Shown: positions 11,920-24,300 of the stretch, in pieces
How positions within the stretch are numbered: position 1 is the first letter of the stretch
Layout: every line of letters begins with the position of its first letter
Assembly (NCBI RefSeq): GCF_043641665.1
Contig: NC_092186.1
Location: forward strand, 24,181,001 to 24,245,000
Direction of reading: 5' to 3'
Origin: Enoplosus armatus
Taxonomy: Eukaryota > Chordata > Actinopteri > Centrarchiformes > Enoplosidae
Length of the DNA: 64,000 nt
The notes under the pieces: model-generated
Database searches by the model: none
What the model was told of the DNA's origin: nothing
The model's input: only the letters and a program-made list of their open reading frames with translations
Made by a program: the position numbers and the translations under genes

Positions 11920-13521
11920 TTTATTGCTATTGTTTACGAGATCTTGAGGATTGATCAAAAGGGACAAAAATTAACACCTTGTATTAAATAAATAATCTTT
12001 TAAGATTTTATTTTGCAGCTCAATTTCATTTCTAGCCTCCTAATCTGTGAATTACCAGGTGCCAGTGACACACACACACACACACACACGCACACAGACA
12101 CAGACACACACACACACAGACACACACACACTCACCTTGAATATGTGATCAGCCTGTTCCAGCTGAACTTTGTTGTTTTCATGTAAAGCCACCATGGCAG
12201 CCACCAGCAGCCCTGGTTGGGACTTTGCCATCTGACGAGTCAACGCTGTGGGACGGATGTGTGCGTGCTGGCCTCCGCCTCCGCCATGTAGCAACAGCTT
12301 CGGCTCCTCGATGAACCCGTACACCAGCAGCATCTGAACACACGCAGACAGACAGTCGTCTGGATTCACATTCCCAGTTACTGATTCATTTGCCCTTGAC
12401 TACACCAAGCAAACAAAGAAGCATCAAGTCTAAAAATGTGACAAATGTCTTAAAGCTTTGTAACTTGGCACAATAGTGGAACCCAAGAAATAATGTCAGA
12501 ATCCCTGAATGAATGTTTGATGATATCAGAAAAAACAGTGGATGTAGAAACACATGTGGGACATGTATTGCGTATTTCTCATTTCCGTTCATTGCGTCCT
12601 TTAGGAGTCCACTACCACAACACTGGTAAAAAGCTGTTATTTTACTGGGAAGTGTTTATCACTGTGAGGTTTAAAACAAGGATTTTTCCATAACCAATAT
12701 CAAAACGTTTCACTAATTTTCCTCTGAGATATTATATTCAATAATTATTTAAAGCAAAACATTAAAGAAAAGTTTAGGCATTTTCACCCCCCAGAAAAAG
12801 AAACTGCACAAATAGCACCACACTGGTGTGACATGACGAGAATACTCACCTGTCAATCGCCTTCCATATGCATGTAAAAAAGAACTTTTTGAAAACAATC
12901 GACTTAAACTGTAATTATCTGTAAACATGATTTATTGATATAAGCCTATGGTATGTTTCTAGGGAAGCTTATAGTGTGTAAAGATAAAATATCAAGTAGT
13001 ACAGTACTTGGTCATCTACCTCAGTGGTTCCTAACATGGGGGTCGGGACCCCCACATGTGCTACACCAGATTATATTTAATTTTTCAGACTTTCCTGTCA
13101 TGTTTGCTTTGTGAATTACAGGATCATTTTACTTTGAATAATTATTCAGTCAAACCAGGGGGAAAAAGTCCCTCTTTGGTTCAACTAGTGACAACCAGTA
13201 CACACATGCAATCTGTGAAGAGGGGTCTCCAGCAGACATTGCATCGTTTTAGGGGGGTCACAAGTTAAAAAGGTTGGGAACCAGTGCAATCGTGCCTGTT
13301 ACAGTCGCTCCTGTTTGTTTTCTTATTTTTTCTTACTTTCTTCCCTTATTCCTTTATCATAACTTTCCACCCGGGGACCAATAAAGTATTTCTGAACCAT
13401 TGAACTCGCTAGAAGGAACTAAATGTTAACGTGATAGCGAGTATGTATTATCAAATTAATGAGATAGATAAGATACATAAGTACAGATATCAATTTCTTC
13501 TTCACTTGGTTGCATCCTTCA

Positions 13522-13581
<60 letters not shown>

Positions 13582-16167
13582 GTCCCCTCTAACCTCAGCG
13601 TGTCTTTCCATCAGCTGTGTGTGCTGTGGCAGGTCGTCCAAAAGCAACATCATGGTTGCCATGGCGATTGTCAGTGGAACCGACACACCGACTGTGTCCT
13701 CCAGATGCTGTAAGATTTGCAGCGTACGGGCGGGACTGTGGTTGATCATGGGCGGGCTGGCACACACGCTGACGAGCTGTGAGGGCTCCGATTGGCTGAA
13801 AATGTCTATGACCTCATCAGCTGCTTCCTGTGGAAGGAGAATTCTTTCATTCTACTTTTCATTTTGTTTCCTTGTATATTAATAGTCTTATTTTGGAGAA
13901 CCGGTGGTACAAGTGATACACTGATAATGATACAGTAGCTATGATATAACCTGTAAATTGTATACAAAACTACAATAGCTACGACATTGACACTGGGCTG
14001 TGTTCAGGGAGAACTTAGCCGTTAAGTTAGGATGCAGATAAAGACAGTTTGTGGCGGTTGACTTGCTCCATGTTGTAATGCTGCAGAGTAAATATAATAA
14101 TGACTTATTCAACATGGTGGGCACCTTCAAAACAGCTCTCGAAATACCCGGTTTCACAACAAGACTAAGCGTGACACAAGCAGCATGCACAGCTTCCTGT
14201 CGTTTTTATGTTTGTGTGTACCCGACTGAGGCTCTGCTCCGTCTCTTCTAACAGGTAGTGCGTCAGGTAAAACAGGAAGCCGGGGCCGTAGGAGTGAGGG
14301 CTGCTGGGAAGCGGGCGGTTCCGGGCTATGACCTCCGTGACTGATAGACCAGACATCCTGTAGTACGGCAAAGCCAGGTGGCAGTCCTTCTGACGGCCCC
14401 TTCCAGAAGAGAAAACACTAGAATTAGTGCTAAAGTTTTTTTTAGTTTATTAGCCACTCAGCTGTAAGGTAAAAAGTTAAGCCACCAAGATTTTTCAAGG
14501 GGTGTTAAGCTTCTCTTTAAAAAAGGTATTTAAGAGGTCCATAAATTTGCACATTTGAATTCCAGCAATATAAGGAAACCCAAATTTATATGAAGGGGTG
14601 TGTTCATAGATTAAAAAATTATTAAGGGAAGAGAACCGGGGGGGTTACAAATCAACTGACGCTCTTTTACCTGAAGTCTGATCTATATAGGTTGACAAAC
14701 TCACTCCATCCTTTCCAACATTCATCACATATATCTGTCTTGACTCTCAAAGCAAATGCAAATCTTTCCATTACAAAAATGTCTGCTAGTGTGGGCGGCC
14801 CTTCACCTAGCCAATTTTTCATAGTGGCTTTTTTTTTTTTTTACTAGCGACCAGCATTATTTGAAACACATATGCTTTAGAAAAGCAGAGAAGCTGTGGT
14901 GGCATCTTACCCAAACACAAGACCTGGAAACAAAAGTCATTCTTCATTTTTAAAACTTTTTCCATGCTATCTCCGATTGTCTTCCAGTAACTGAAGATCC
15001 CAGAGCATTCCCAAAACACATGATAATGATTTGCTCTCTCAGTCCCACAGCCTCTCCAGCATGCTGTCTGCCTTCCTGTTGACTGTTTAAGTGCTGGTGT
15101 TATAAAGTATCTAACCCTACTTTTCGATTAAGGGATTTCTGAAGCCGTTTTAAGGTATGTTGGTCCTTTAGCGCAAGTGTGTGTGTGTGTGTGTGTGTGT
15201 CACCTGCTGAAACAGTCTCCCAGCTGTGCACAGTTCTGCCTGAGTGCCTCCTCCAGTTCTTGACTGTCTGTCTGCGCAGCTGTCTGTTTCTCGGCCGGTC
15301 CGTCTGCGTCCGTCTGCGGGGACGCCGCGGGGTCGCCCTCGCTGCTCTGCTGCTGCTGCTGCTGCTGCTGCCCTGATGTTTGGAGTAAGGAGGCGCGGAG
15401 GAGGAGGTGAGCTTCACTGAGGAGGTGACGAAGGCTTTCGGCCTGCGGGCTGGTCTCTGCGTAGCGCTGGCTGTATTCAACCTGACGCAGAGAGACGCGC
15501 GAGTATACAGACTCATAAACATATAGTGGACATATTCAGTGAGCTTCACATTCAAAAAGGTGATAAATCTGTATCGTGTCGACACTTTTCTGTCTGTAAT
15601 CCAATCTGAAAACCTCACTTTAAGTTAAAAAAAAAAAAAAACCTTCTGCCGAAACAGTAAGAATTTCATAGTCTGTAAAAAAATAAATAAAGAAAGAATA
15701 AAAAGAATACAGCACGTTGTCGCACCAGATTTAGGAAAAATGAAACCGGATTCTAGAAAAGTTAAATCATTTGGAATGGAATGATGTTGAAATAATCTCA
15801 CTACGTGTACTTTTTTAGAAAATAAAACTTACAAAAAATGTCTTAATACGGCCCTTAATCCTTCTCAAAACAGATGCATGTCACAATGGAGTGTATTTAT
15901 ATATTTAATATAATATTAATGTTTTTCTTGTTCTTCTTTTCTTTCTCTTCTCTTCATGTTCAATGCATGTTTTGGTTCTGGTCTGGTGATGTACAGGCGT
16001 TGAGTTTAAGTTTATTCTTTTTGTACAACAGTTAAAAGAGTGAGTACGTCCGCGTTACCATCTCCTGGTAAAGAGTGAGGGGGGAGACGGTGTCGACCAC
16101 GTAGAGGTTCCATCCGTGTCCTGCTGTGCTGGTTTCTCTGGGAGAAGAGATTGTCCACTTTCTGCTC
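8942..16167 (-). CDS. hps3: HPS3, BLOC-2 complex subunit (5'-truncated copy, ten 3' exons)
   Basis: Exons in coding order: 16059-16167, 15204-15481, 14222-14399, 13594-13827, 12136-12333, 11673-11876, 11413-11517, 10194-10400, 9963-10050, 8942-9069 (TGA 8944-8942). They join in frame to 575 codons plus stop. Matches to vertebrate HPS3 as I know it include KLLDRCPQAIIAYANHQL, ALWWQKLLPELC and the C-terminal FLELIPDDGTASYFLPHLL. HPS3 acts with HPS5 and HPS6 in BLOC-2, which routes cargo to melanosomes and other lysosome-related organelles. Vertebrate HPS3 is about 1,000 aa, so the N-terminal ~400 residues are missing. The 2.1 kb beyond 16167 shows no further exons before the mucin gene begins. 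Exon 15204-15481 carries an eight-residue poly-Gln from a CAG run. The frame is intact, so the loss looks like truncation at a rearrangement rather than slow decay. Upstream exons far outside the window cannot be excluded. Confidence 0.88.
11880..11916. repeat. (CA)n microsatellite in HPS3 intron
   Basis: A CA run lies directly next to the acceptor side of exon 11673-11876. Further CA/GT runs occupy HPS3 introns at about 12067-12130, 13522-13579 and 15177-15200, each within a few dozen bases of a splice site. Confidence 0.9.
13022..13285. mobile_element. Non-autonomous hAT-like MITE
   Basis: The termini are inverted: CAGTGGTTCCTAAC at the left, and at the right GTTGGGAACCAGTG, which reads CACTGGTTCCCAAC in reverse. 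Inner blocks GGGGGTCGGGACCCC and GGGGGGTCACAAG follow the pattern of hAT-type MITEs common in vertebrates. At about 264 bp it has no coding capacity. No 8-bp target duplication is evident, so it is probably old. It lies in an HPS3 intron. Confidence 0.6.
13316..13396 (+). mobile_element. 3'-end remnant of a CR1/L2-type LINE
   Basis: CCCGGGGACCAATAAAGTAT and TTCTGA (13370-13395) match, with one change, the 3' terminus of the full-length LINE at 43231-46906 read in its own sense. Only the tail survives, as expected for heavy 5' truncation during target-primed reverse transcription. It lies in an HPS3 intron, inserted antisense to the gene. Confidence 0.6.
14655..15085 (-). pseudogene. L1-type LINE ORF2 C-terminal fragment
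   Basis: On the minus strand the translation reads ACWRGCGTERANHYHVFWEC and continues SGIFSYWKTIGDSM. This is the Cys/His motif plus FWEC...YW signature of the ORF2 C-terminus of teleost L1 elements. A downstream block CDECWKGWSEFVNLYRSDF ends at a stop near 14675. The two blocks are not in one uninterrupted frame: a poly-T tract at about 14829-14842 lies between them. It is a 5'-truncated, decayed copy in an HPS3 intron, in HPS3 sense. Confidence 0.65.
15343..15372. repeat. CTG/CAG run encoding poly-Gln in HPS3
   Basis: Eight CAG codons on the coding strand give a poly-Gln run in exon 15204-15481, in a low-complexity Gln/Ser/Asp/Pro segment that is probably a disordered linker. Confidence 0.85.
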
Positions 16168-18330
16168 CTGAGGTCAGAGGTTAAACAGAGAGGGGTAACA
16201 AAAAGTATAATCAAACAGAGAGAGAGAGATGAGCTAAATCCCAATGTCTTATCTCACTAGAGTAGTTGTTTAGCTCATCTCAAATGTAAACATGCATTAG
16301 GTGCCGTGCATCATTGATTTGGCCCCCAGTCTGGAGTCCAGAAACTGAGATTCAGCCGGAGTATCTCCTATTTAAAGTTATTTCAAAGCTATAGGAAAAT
16401 AATGGCATGCCATTAACTCCTAGAAATGTTCTTCCCAGCAGTTTCTTCGCCCTCGTTTTTTTTCATTTTGGCTCACCTTGTGGATGCGTCTTCACAGGAC
16501 ACTGATAATACACTGAAGACACACACAACCAGTACACTGAACCTGAACAAAGTTGATTCCACGTGTACCACAACATCGCACATGCATTAGAAACTACCAA
16601 ACCAGACATGAGGTCGTATACTGTGATCATGGGTACTGCAGTATCTGCATCACACATATGCATCGTGTTCCCAGTAAAAAAAAACAAACAAACAACCTGT
16701 CGGATATCGTCACATTAATACATCAACTGCATAATACTACAATGTAGTACTACATGTTATGATCATGATCAGACAAACAGTTAGTGAACTGTTAGTGAAC
16801 AGGTTAATATGGTCCCTGGACAGAGGATAATGTATTTGTGTGTACGTGTGTGTTTATATTTGGCCGTAGATGACAGGGTTTTTTAATGTTCTTTAAAAAA
16901 AGGTGTTGAATCCTTAGATACGACGACAAGCACAGGTTGCCAGGCGTATGAGCACGTAAAAAGAAATACTGAAATGCGTGTGTATGCATGCGTTACGAGA
17001 AACCAGGAAAGGGTCTAATAAATTGTTAAGTTGAGTTGTCACTTTTAGACCAAGCTGTGAGAAGGCGCACAGAAATGTATGGAATCACTGGCTGTTTTAG
17101 AGCCTCAGAGCTTCATCATTAGCTTCTGTGCTGCTGAGGGTTTGGTGAAGAAATGGGAGGACCTTTTTGCACTTATTTAGAAGGCTGACACAACAAAAAT
17201 ACAAATAAAGTCTCAGGAAATATGAGTGCTTTTCATTTGTCTTAATTATAAAAAAAAGAAAAGATTAGCTGGCGGGAAAACAGTTTCAGTCCAATCTGTC
17301 GAATGTAATCTCCGAATGAAAGAGCTTTCGTAAACTGTAGTTTTTCAATATCCGCGTGAAATGTTTATATAGTTTGTTCCTTATATGCAAACTATTCAAA
17401 TTGCTGGATTAATGTCATCAATGCTAATCCACAATTAGCTTCATAATTACAGAATTGAGGTCTGAAATGATCCAAATTGTTATACAATTAAATGGATATC
17501 TAATGGTTTATTTTGATACAGGGAAAGCTCACAGGGGAAATTCTTTTTCTATTTTTGCTGAACCTTCACTTCCCTTACGAACATGGTTAGACTGAGGCAG
17601 AGAAACCTTGAGAGGTTGAACTTGTGTCCACTATTTTTTCCACAAGGCATTTGTCATGAAGTAAGAAAAACCTTCAGTACTCAGCTAAGGCTTGCCTTAG
17701 TCAGCCATATTTGTTTCAAATGAAAAAAAAAAACTAAACATGGACGATGAGAGACAAAGCCTTTCTTTAAATACCATGTGTTATTAGTACCACATTCTGT
17801 GTTAGTAATCTTTTATTTGTGTTGAAATCAAACACATCCTGACTCACTAATTAACTGTAAATAATGTACTCTGACTAAGCATTTCCCATCTTGGCTCTAG
17901 CTTAGAATGTGAGAAAAGAGTAATTTATCACTTATGAAAAACATTCAAACACAAATGTGTTAGGACTATCCAACCTGACTCACTAGAAGCTGATCAATAG
18001 TAAATATTAATATAATATGTAAATAATAAACTAATTGCTTATCATTCTTAAAGAACTGGATTGTCAACCTAGTGCTGCACGGTATAGGGTTACTGCAGAT
18101 TTTCTCAATTGTATGATGTGTTTTATGATTTAATTAAGTTTGTAGTGTCTTATATTTTGTAAACATGTGTCAGTCACTTACCTGGTTTCTCAGGTTATAG
18201 GAAAGTAGCCTCTGACACCAAAGCCTTGTCACTCCCTCTACATCTCAGGGAGGAGTAATTTAATGCAATGTGCAATCACAGACAAAGTACTTGTCTGTAC
18301 CTGGAGTGGTGAGAAGTAACACCAGTCATC
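16168..18330. other. Intergenic interval between HPS3 fragment and mucin gene (candidate duplication breakpoint)
   Basis: The HPS3 fragment (minus) and the mucin gene (plus) diverge from here. No further HPS3 exon is visible on the minus strand: the sequence is AT-rich, with stops in all frames. It must hold the mucin promoter, but I cannot point to a confident TATA box. Because HPS3 exons stop abruptly at 16167, the break that removed its 5' half may lie in this interval. Confidence 0.5.
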
Positions 18331-18394
18331 ATGGAGAGAGAAATCTTTTGTTGGATATTTTTGCTTGGATTGTTACATACATCCTCTGAACAAG
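18331..18394 (+). CDS. Mucin-like gene exon 1 (signal peptide)
   Basis: The ATG is followed by an acidic/basic MERE, then a hydrophobic core [11 protein letters not shown] and a polar HTSSEQ end, as expected for a cleaved secretory signal. The exon ends CAAG|GTTGGT, leaving one base (phase 1). The next exon supplies CA after its acceptor and continues ACT ACA ACT CCA, matching the open repeat frame. The repeat exon has no in-frame ATG near its 5' end, so an upstream coding exon is required; this is the best candidate. Confidence 0.7.
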
Positions 18395-21300
18395 GTTGGT
18401 CACACATTTTTATGACTTTGAGTGTTGTTATGTTACTTTCTAATATGCCCTTTTGTATCAGAGAAGACTGGGAACCATAGTGGTGTTAAGTATTCTAAAA
18501 GTTAAGTATTCCATTTGACATTCTACAATATACTGCTGTTAATGCCTGCTATTGATCTCTTCTCAAAAACAACCATTAATTATAGTCTAATCAAATCAAC
18601 TTGAGTAATTTCAACAGCATAAATTACCACAAGCACAATGAGACAAAAAATGGGCTGAAAATTAGTATAAATGTTACATTGAAATTTCAATACAATGACT
18701 AATTATAAACGTGCACACATATATGACTGAATCATCTTAAGATACAATTATCAAAATGAATTTATATACTTTAAATAGGGCTAAATAGGGATTAAATAGG
18801 GCTAGTTCATTTGCTTGGGTTAATTTCCAAGGTGGCATTTACTGCCTGAATGGTCTTCTGTCACGGACAACAGACAAAAGCAGAAACGTGAATCCTGGAA
18901 TCAGGTGCCACTGTCTCACCTTTGAAATATTACAGAAAAAAACAAATAATGAAATAGTTGAAAAGTTTATTATTTGTCCTCTGTAGCAGTATTGGTTTTA
19001 AAGCATTGTTAGATATTGAGTTTAAATTTAATATTGCAAAACATTGTCTGATTGTGATTAATACTAAAACCCTAAAAAACATTAATTCCAAATTGAAGGT
19101 ACATATAAAACAGTGACTCACATATAGAACAGTGAAGCACTCATCAACTTCGGTCATCTAACCATCTCTGAGTTAGACGTTGCTTTTACAGTCAGTATTG
19201 AACTAAACAAATAACAATATAGATGACAAAAAAGACTGGTTTGGCTTGATGGTCAGTGCAAGAGAAAAGGTGGGTCACCTGAATCACTAAGGTCTTCCAT
19301 TTGAAAGCATGGATGTCCACCGCAAAATTCGTGGAAGTCTGGAAAAAACTTGAGATTTAGAGACTGGTATAGAAACTGACAGCCAACAGACAATAGATCC
19401 TGCTATTTCCACTCCTTAATGACACACGATTATATACGATGAACATGGCAAGATATATAAAATTAAGTATTTGATTTAACCGTTTTCCTGGAAAACAACT
19501 ACAGCAACTACAACTCCAGCTCCACCTGCAACAGCTGCAGCCACCACAGCTCCAACTGCAACAGCTGCAACCCCCACAACTTCACCTGTAACCACCACAA
19601 CTCGGGCTGTAACCACCACACCTGCAGCCACCACAAGTCCGATTATAACTACCACAACTGCAGCCACCACCGCTCCGGCTGCAGCCACCACCGCTCCGGC
19701 TGCAGCCACCACAACTCCGGCTCCAACACCTGCAGCCCCCATAACTTCACCTGTAACCACCAGAAGTGCAACCACCACAACTCCGGCTGTAACCACCACA
19801 ACTGCAGCCACCACCGCTCCGGCTGTAACCACCACAACTACAGTCACCACTACTCCAGCTCCAACTACAACACCTGCAGCCACCACAGCTCCAACTACAA
19901 CATCTGCAGCCCCCACAACTTCACCTGTAACCGCCCCAACTGCGGCTCCAACTACAACACCTGCAGTCACCACAGCTCCGGCTCCAACTACAACACCTGC
20001 AACCACCACAACTCCGGCTGTAGCCACCACACCTGCAGCCACCACAACTCCGATCATAACTACCACACCTTCAGCCACAACAACTCCGATTATAACTACC
20101 ACAACTGCAACCACCACTGCTCCGGCTGCAGCCACCACCGCTCCGGCTGCAGCCACCACAACTCCGACTCCAACACCTGCAGCCCCCATAACTTCACCTG
20201 TAACCACCAGAAGTGCAACCACCACAACTCCGGCTGTAACCACCACACCTGCAGCCACCACAACTCCGGCTCCAACACCTGCAGCCCCCATAACTTCACC
20301 TGTAACCACCAGAAGTGCAACCACCACAACTCCGGCTTTAACCACCACACCTGCAGCCACCACAACTGCAGCCACCACCGCTCCGGCTGTAACCACCACA
20401 ACTACAGTCACCACTACTCCAGCTCCAACTACAACACCTGCAACTACTCCAACTCCGGCTCCAACTACAACACCTGCAGCCCCAACAGCTCCAACTACAA
20501 CACCAGCAGACCCCACAACATCACCTGTAACCACCACAACTGCAACCACCCCAACTCCAGCTCCAACTACAACACCTGCAGTCACCACAGCTACAACTAC
20601 AACACCTGCAGCCACCACAACTCCGGCTCCAACTACAACACCTGCAGCCACCACAGCTCCAACTACAACATCTGCAGCCCCCACAACTTCACCTGCAGCC
20701 ACCACAACTCCGGCTCCAACTACAACACCTGCAGCCACCACAGCTCCAACTACAACACCTGCAGCCACCACAACTCCAGCTCCAACTGCAACATCTGCAC
20801 CAACCACAGCTCCAACTACAACACCTGCAGCCACCACAGCTCCAACTACAACATCTGCAGCCCCCACAACTTCACCTGTGACCACCACAACTGCAACCGC
20901 CCCAACTGCGGCTCCAACTACAACACCTGCAGTCACCACAGCTCCGGCTCCAAGTACAACACCTTTAGCCACCACAACTTCACCTTTAACCACCACAACT
21001 TCACCTGTAAACACCCCAACTCCGTTTCCAACTACAACACCTGCAGCCACCACAGCTCCAACTACAACACCTGCAGCCACCACAACTTCACCTTTAACCA
21101 CCACAACTTCACCTGTAACCACCCCAACTCCGTTTCCAACTACAACACCTGCAGCCACCACAGCTCCAACTACAACACCTGCAGCCACCACAACTCCAGC
21201 TCCAACTACAACACCTGCAACCACCCCAACTCCGGCTCCCACTACAACACCTGCAGCCACCACAGCTCCAACTACAACACCTGCAGCCCCCACAACTTCA

Positions 21301-24300
21301 CCTGTAACCACCACAACTGCAACCACCCCAACTCCAGCTCCAACTACAACACCTGCAGTCACCACAGCTCCGGCTCCAACTACAACACCTGCAGCCACCA
21401 CCGCTCCGGCTGTAATGACCAAAACTACAGTCACCACTACTCCAGCTCCAACTACAACACCTGCAACCACCCCAACTCCAGCTCCAACTACAACACCTGC
21501 AGCCACCACAGCTCCAACTACAACACCTGCAGCCACCACAACTCCAGCTCCAAGTACAACACCTTTAGCCACCACTACTTCACCTGTAACCACCCAAACT
21601 CCGTTTCCAACTACAACACCTGCAACCACCCCAACTCCGGCTCCAACTACAACACCTGCAGCCACCACAACTCCAGCTCAAAGTACAACACCTGCAGCCA
21701 CCACAACTTCACCTGTAACCACCACAACTCCGTTTCCAACTACAACAGCTGCAGCCACCACAGCTACAACCACAAAACCTGCAGCCACCACAGCTCCAAC
21801 TACAACACCTGCAGCCACAACAGCTCCATCTACAACACCTGCAGCCACCACAACTACAACTGTAACAACCACACCTGCGGCCACCACAACTCCAAATACA
21901 ACACCTGTAGCCACCACAACTCCACCTTTAACCACCACACTCGCAGCCACCACCACTCCGGCTACAACCACAGCAATTACAGCTACCACTACTCCAGGTC
22001 TAACTACATCAACTGCAGCCACCACAACTCCAACTATAACCACCACAACTCCAGCTCGAACTACAACACCTGCAGCCACCACAGCTCCAACTGTAACTAC
22101 CACACCTACAGCCACCACAACTACAACTGTAACAACCACACCTGCAGCCACCACAACTCCAACTATAACTACCACAACTGCAGCCACCGCCGCTCCAGCT
22201 GTAACCACCTCAACTATAACCACAACTACTCCAGCTCCAACTACAACACCTGAAGTCACCACAGCTCCGGCTCCAACTGCAACAGCTGCAGACACCCCAA
22301 CTCTGGCTCCAACTACAACACCTGCAGCCACCACAGCTCCAAGTACAACACCTTTAGCCACCACAACTTCACCTGTAACCACCACAACTGCAACCACCCC
22401 AACTCCAGCTCCAACTACAACACCTGCAGCCACCACAGCTCCAACTACAACACCTGCAGCCACCACAACTCCAGCTCCAACTACAACACCTGCAACCACC
22501 ACCGCTCCAGATGTAACCACCACAACAACAGTCACCACTGCTCCAGCTCAAACTACAACACCTGCAACCACCACAACTCCAGCTCCAACTACAACACCTG
22601 CAGCCACCACAGCTCCATCTACAACACCTGCAGCCACCACAACTACAACTGTAACTACCACACCTGCAGCCACCACAACTACAACTGTAACAACCACACC
22701 TGCAGCCACCACAACTCCAACTATAACTACCACAACTGCAGCCACGGCCGCTCCAGTTGTAACCACCTCAACTATAACCACAACTACTCCAGCTCCAACT
22801 AGAACACCTGAAGTCACCACAGCTCCGGCTACAACTACAACAGCTGCAGCCACCACAACTCCATCTGTAACTACCACACCTGCGGCCACCACAACTCAAA
22901 TTACAACACCTGCAGCCACTACAGCTGCAACTACAACACCTGCAGCCACCACAACTCCAGCTTTAACCACCACACTCGCAGCCACCACCACTCCGGCTAT
23001 AACCACAGCAATTACAGCTACCACTACTCCAGGTCTAACTACAACAACTGCAGCTACAACTCCAACTATAAGCACCACAACTCCAGCTCGAACTACAGCA
23101 CCTGCAGCCACCACAGCTCCAACTGTAACTACCACACCTGCAGCCACCACAACTACAACTGTAACAACCACACCTGCAGCCACCACAACTCCAACTATAA
23201 CTACAACAACTGCAGCCACCGCCGCTCCAGCTGTAACCACCTCAACTATAAACACCACTTCTCCAGCTCCAACTACAACACCTGCAGCCAACACGGCTCC
23301 AACTACAACACCTGCAGCCACCACAACTCCAGCTCCAAGTACAACACCTTTAGCTACCACAACTTCACCTGTAACCACCCCAACTCCGTTTCAAACTACA
23401 ACACCTGCAACCAGTCCAACTCTTGCTCCAAATACAACACCTGCAGCCACCACAGCTCCAACTACAACACCTGCAATCACCCCAACCCCGGCTCCAACTA
23501 CAACACCTGCAGCCACCACAGCTCCAACTACAACACCTGCAGCCACTACAACTCCAGCTCCAACTACAACACCTGCAACCACCACCGCTCCCGCTGTAAC
23601 CACCACAACTACAGTCACCACTACTCCAGCTCCAACTACAACACCTGCAACCACCCCAACTCCGGCTCCAACTACAACACCTGCAGCCACCACGGCTACA
23701 ACTACAACACCTGCAGCCACCACAACTCCAGCTCCATGTACAACACCTTTAGCCACCACTACTTCACCTGTAACCACCCCAACTCCGTTTCCAACTACAA
23801 CACCTGCAACCACCCCAACTCCGGCTCCAACTTCAACAACTGCAGCCACCACAACTCCAACTATAACTACCACAACTGCAGCCACGGCCGCTCCAGCTGT
23901 AACCACCTCAACTATAACCACCACTTCTCCAGCTCCAACTACAACACCTGCAACCACCACAACTCCAACTATAACCACCACAATTCCAGCTCCAACTACA
24001 ACACCTGCAGCCACTACAACTTCACCTGTAACCACCAGAACTGCAACCACCACAACTCCGGCTGTAACCACCACACCTGCAGCCACCACAACTCCGATTA
24101 TAACTACCACAACTGCAGCCACCGCCGCTCCCGCAGTAACCACCTCAACTATAACCACCACTTCTCCAGCTCCAACTACAACACCTGCAACCACCACAAC
24201 TCCAACTATAACCACCACAATTCCAGCTCCAACTACAACACCTGCAGCCACTACAACTTCACCTGTAACCACCAGAACTGCAACCACCACAACTCCGGCT

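Noticed and set aside
16032..16244. Short minus-strand frame with a signal-peptide-like start (MGFSSSLSLCLIILF)
   Set aside because: It reads through the intron 5' of HPS3 exon 16059-16167. The exon has a good acceptor at its border and the upstream part has no homology I recognise.
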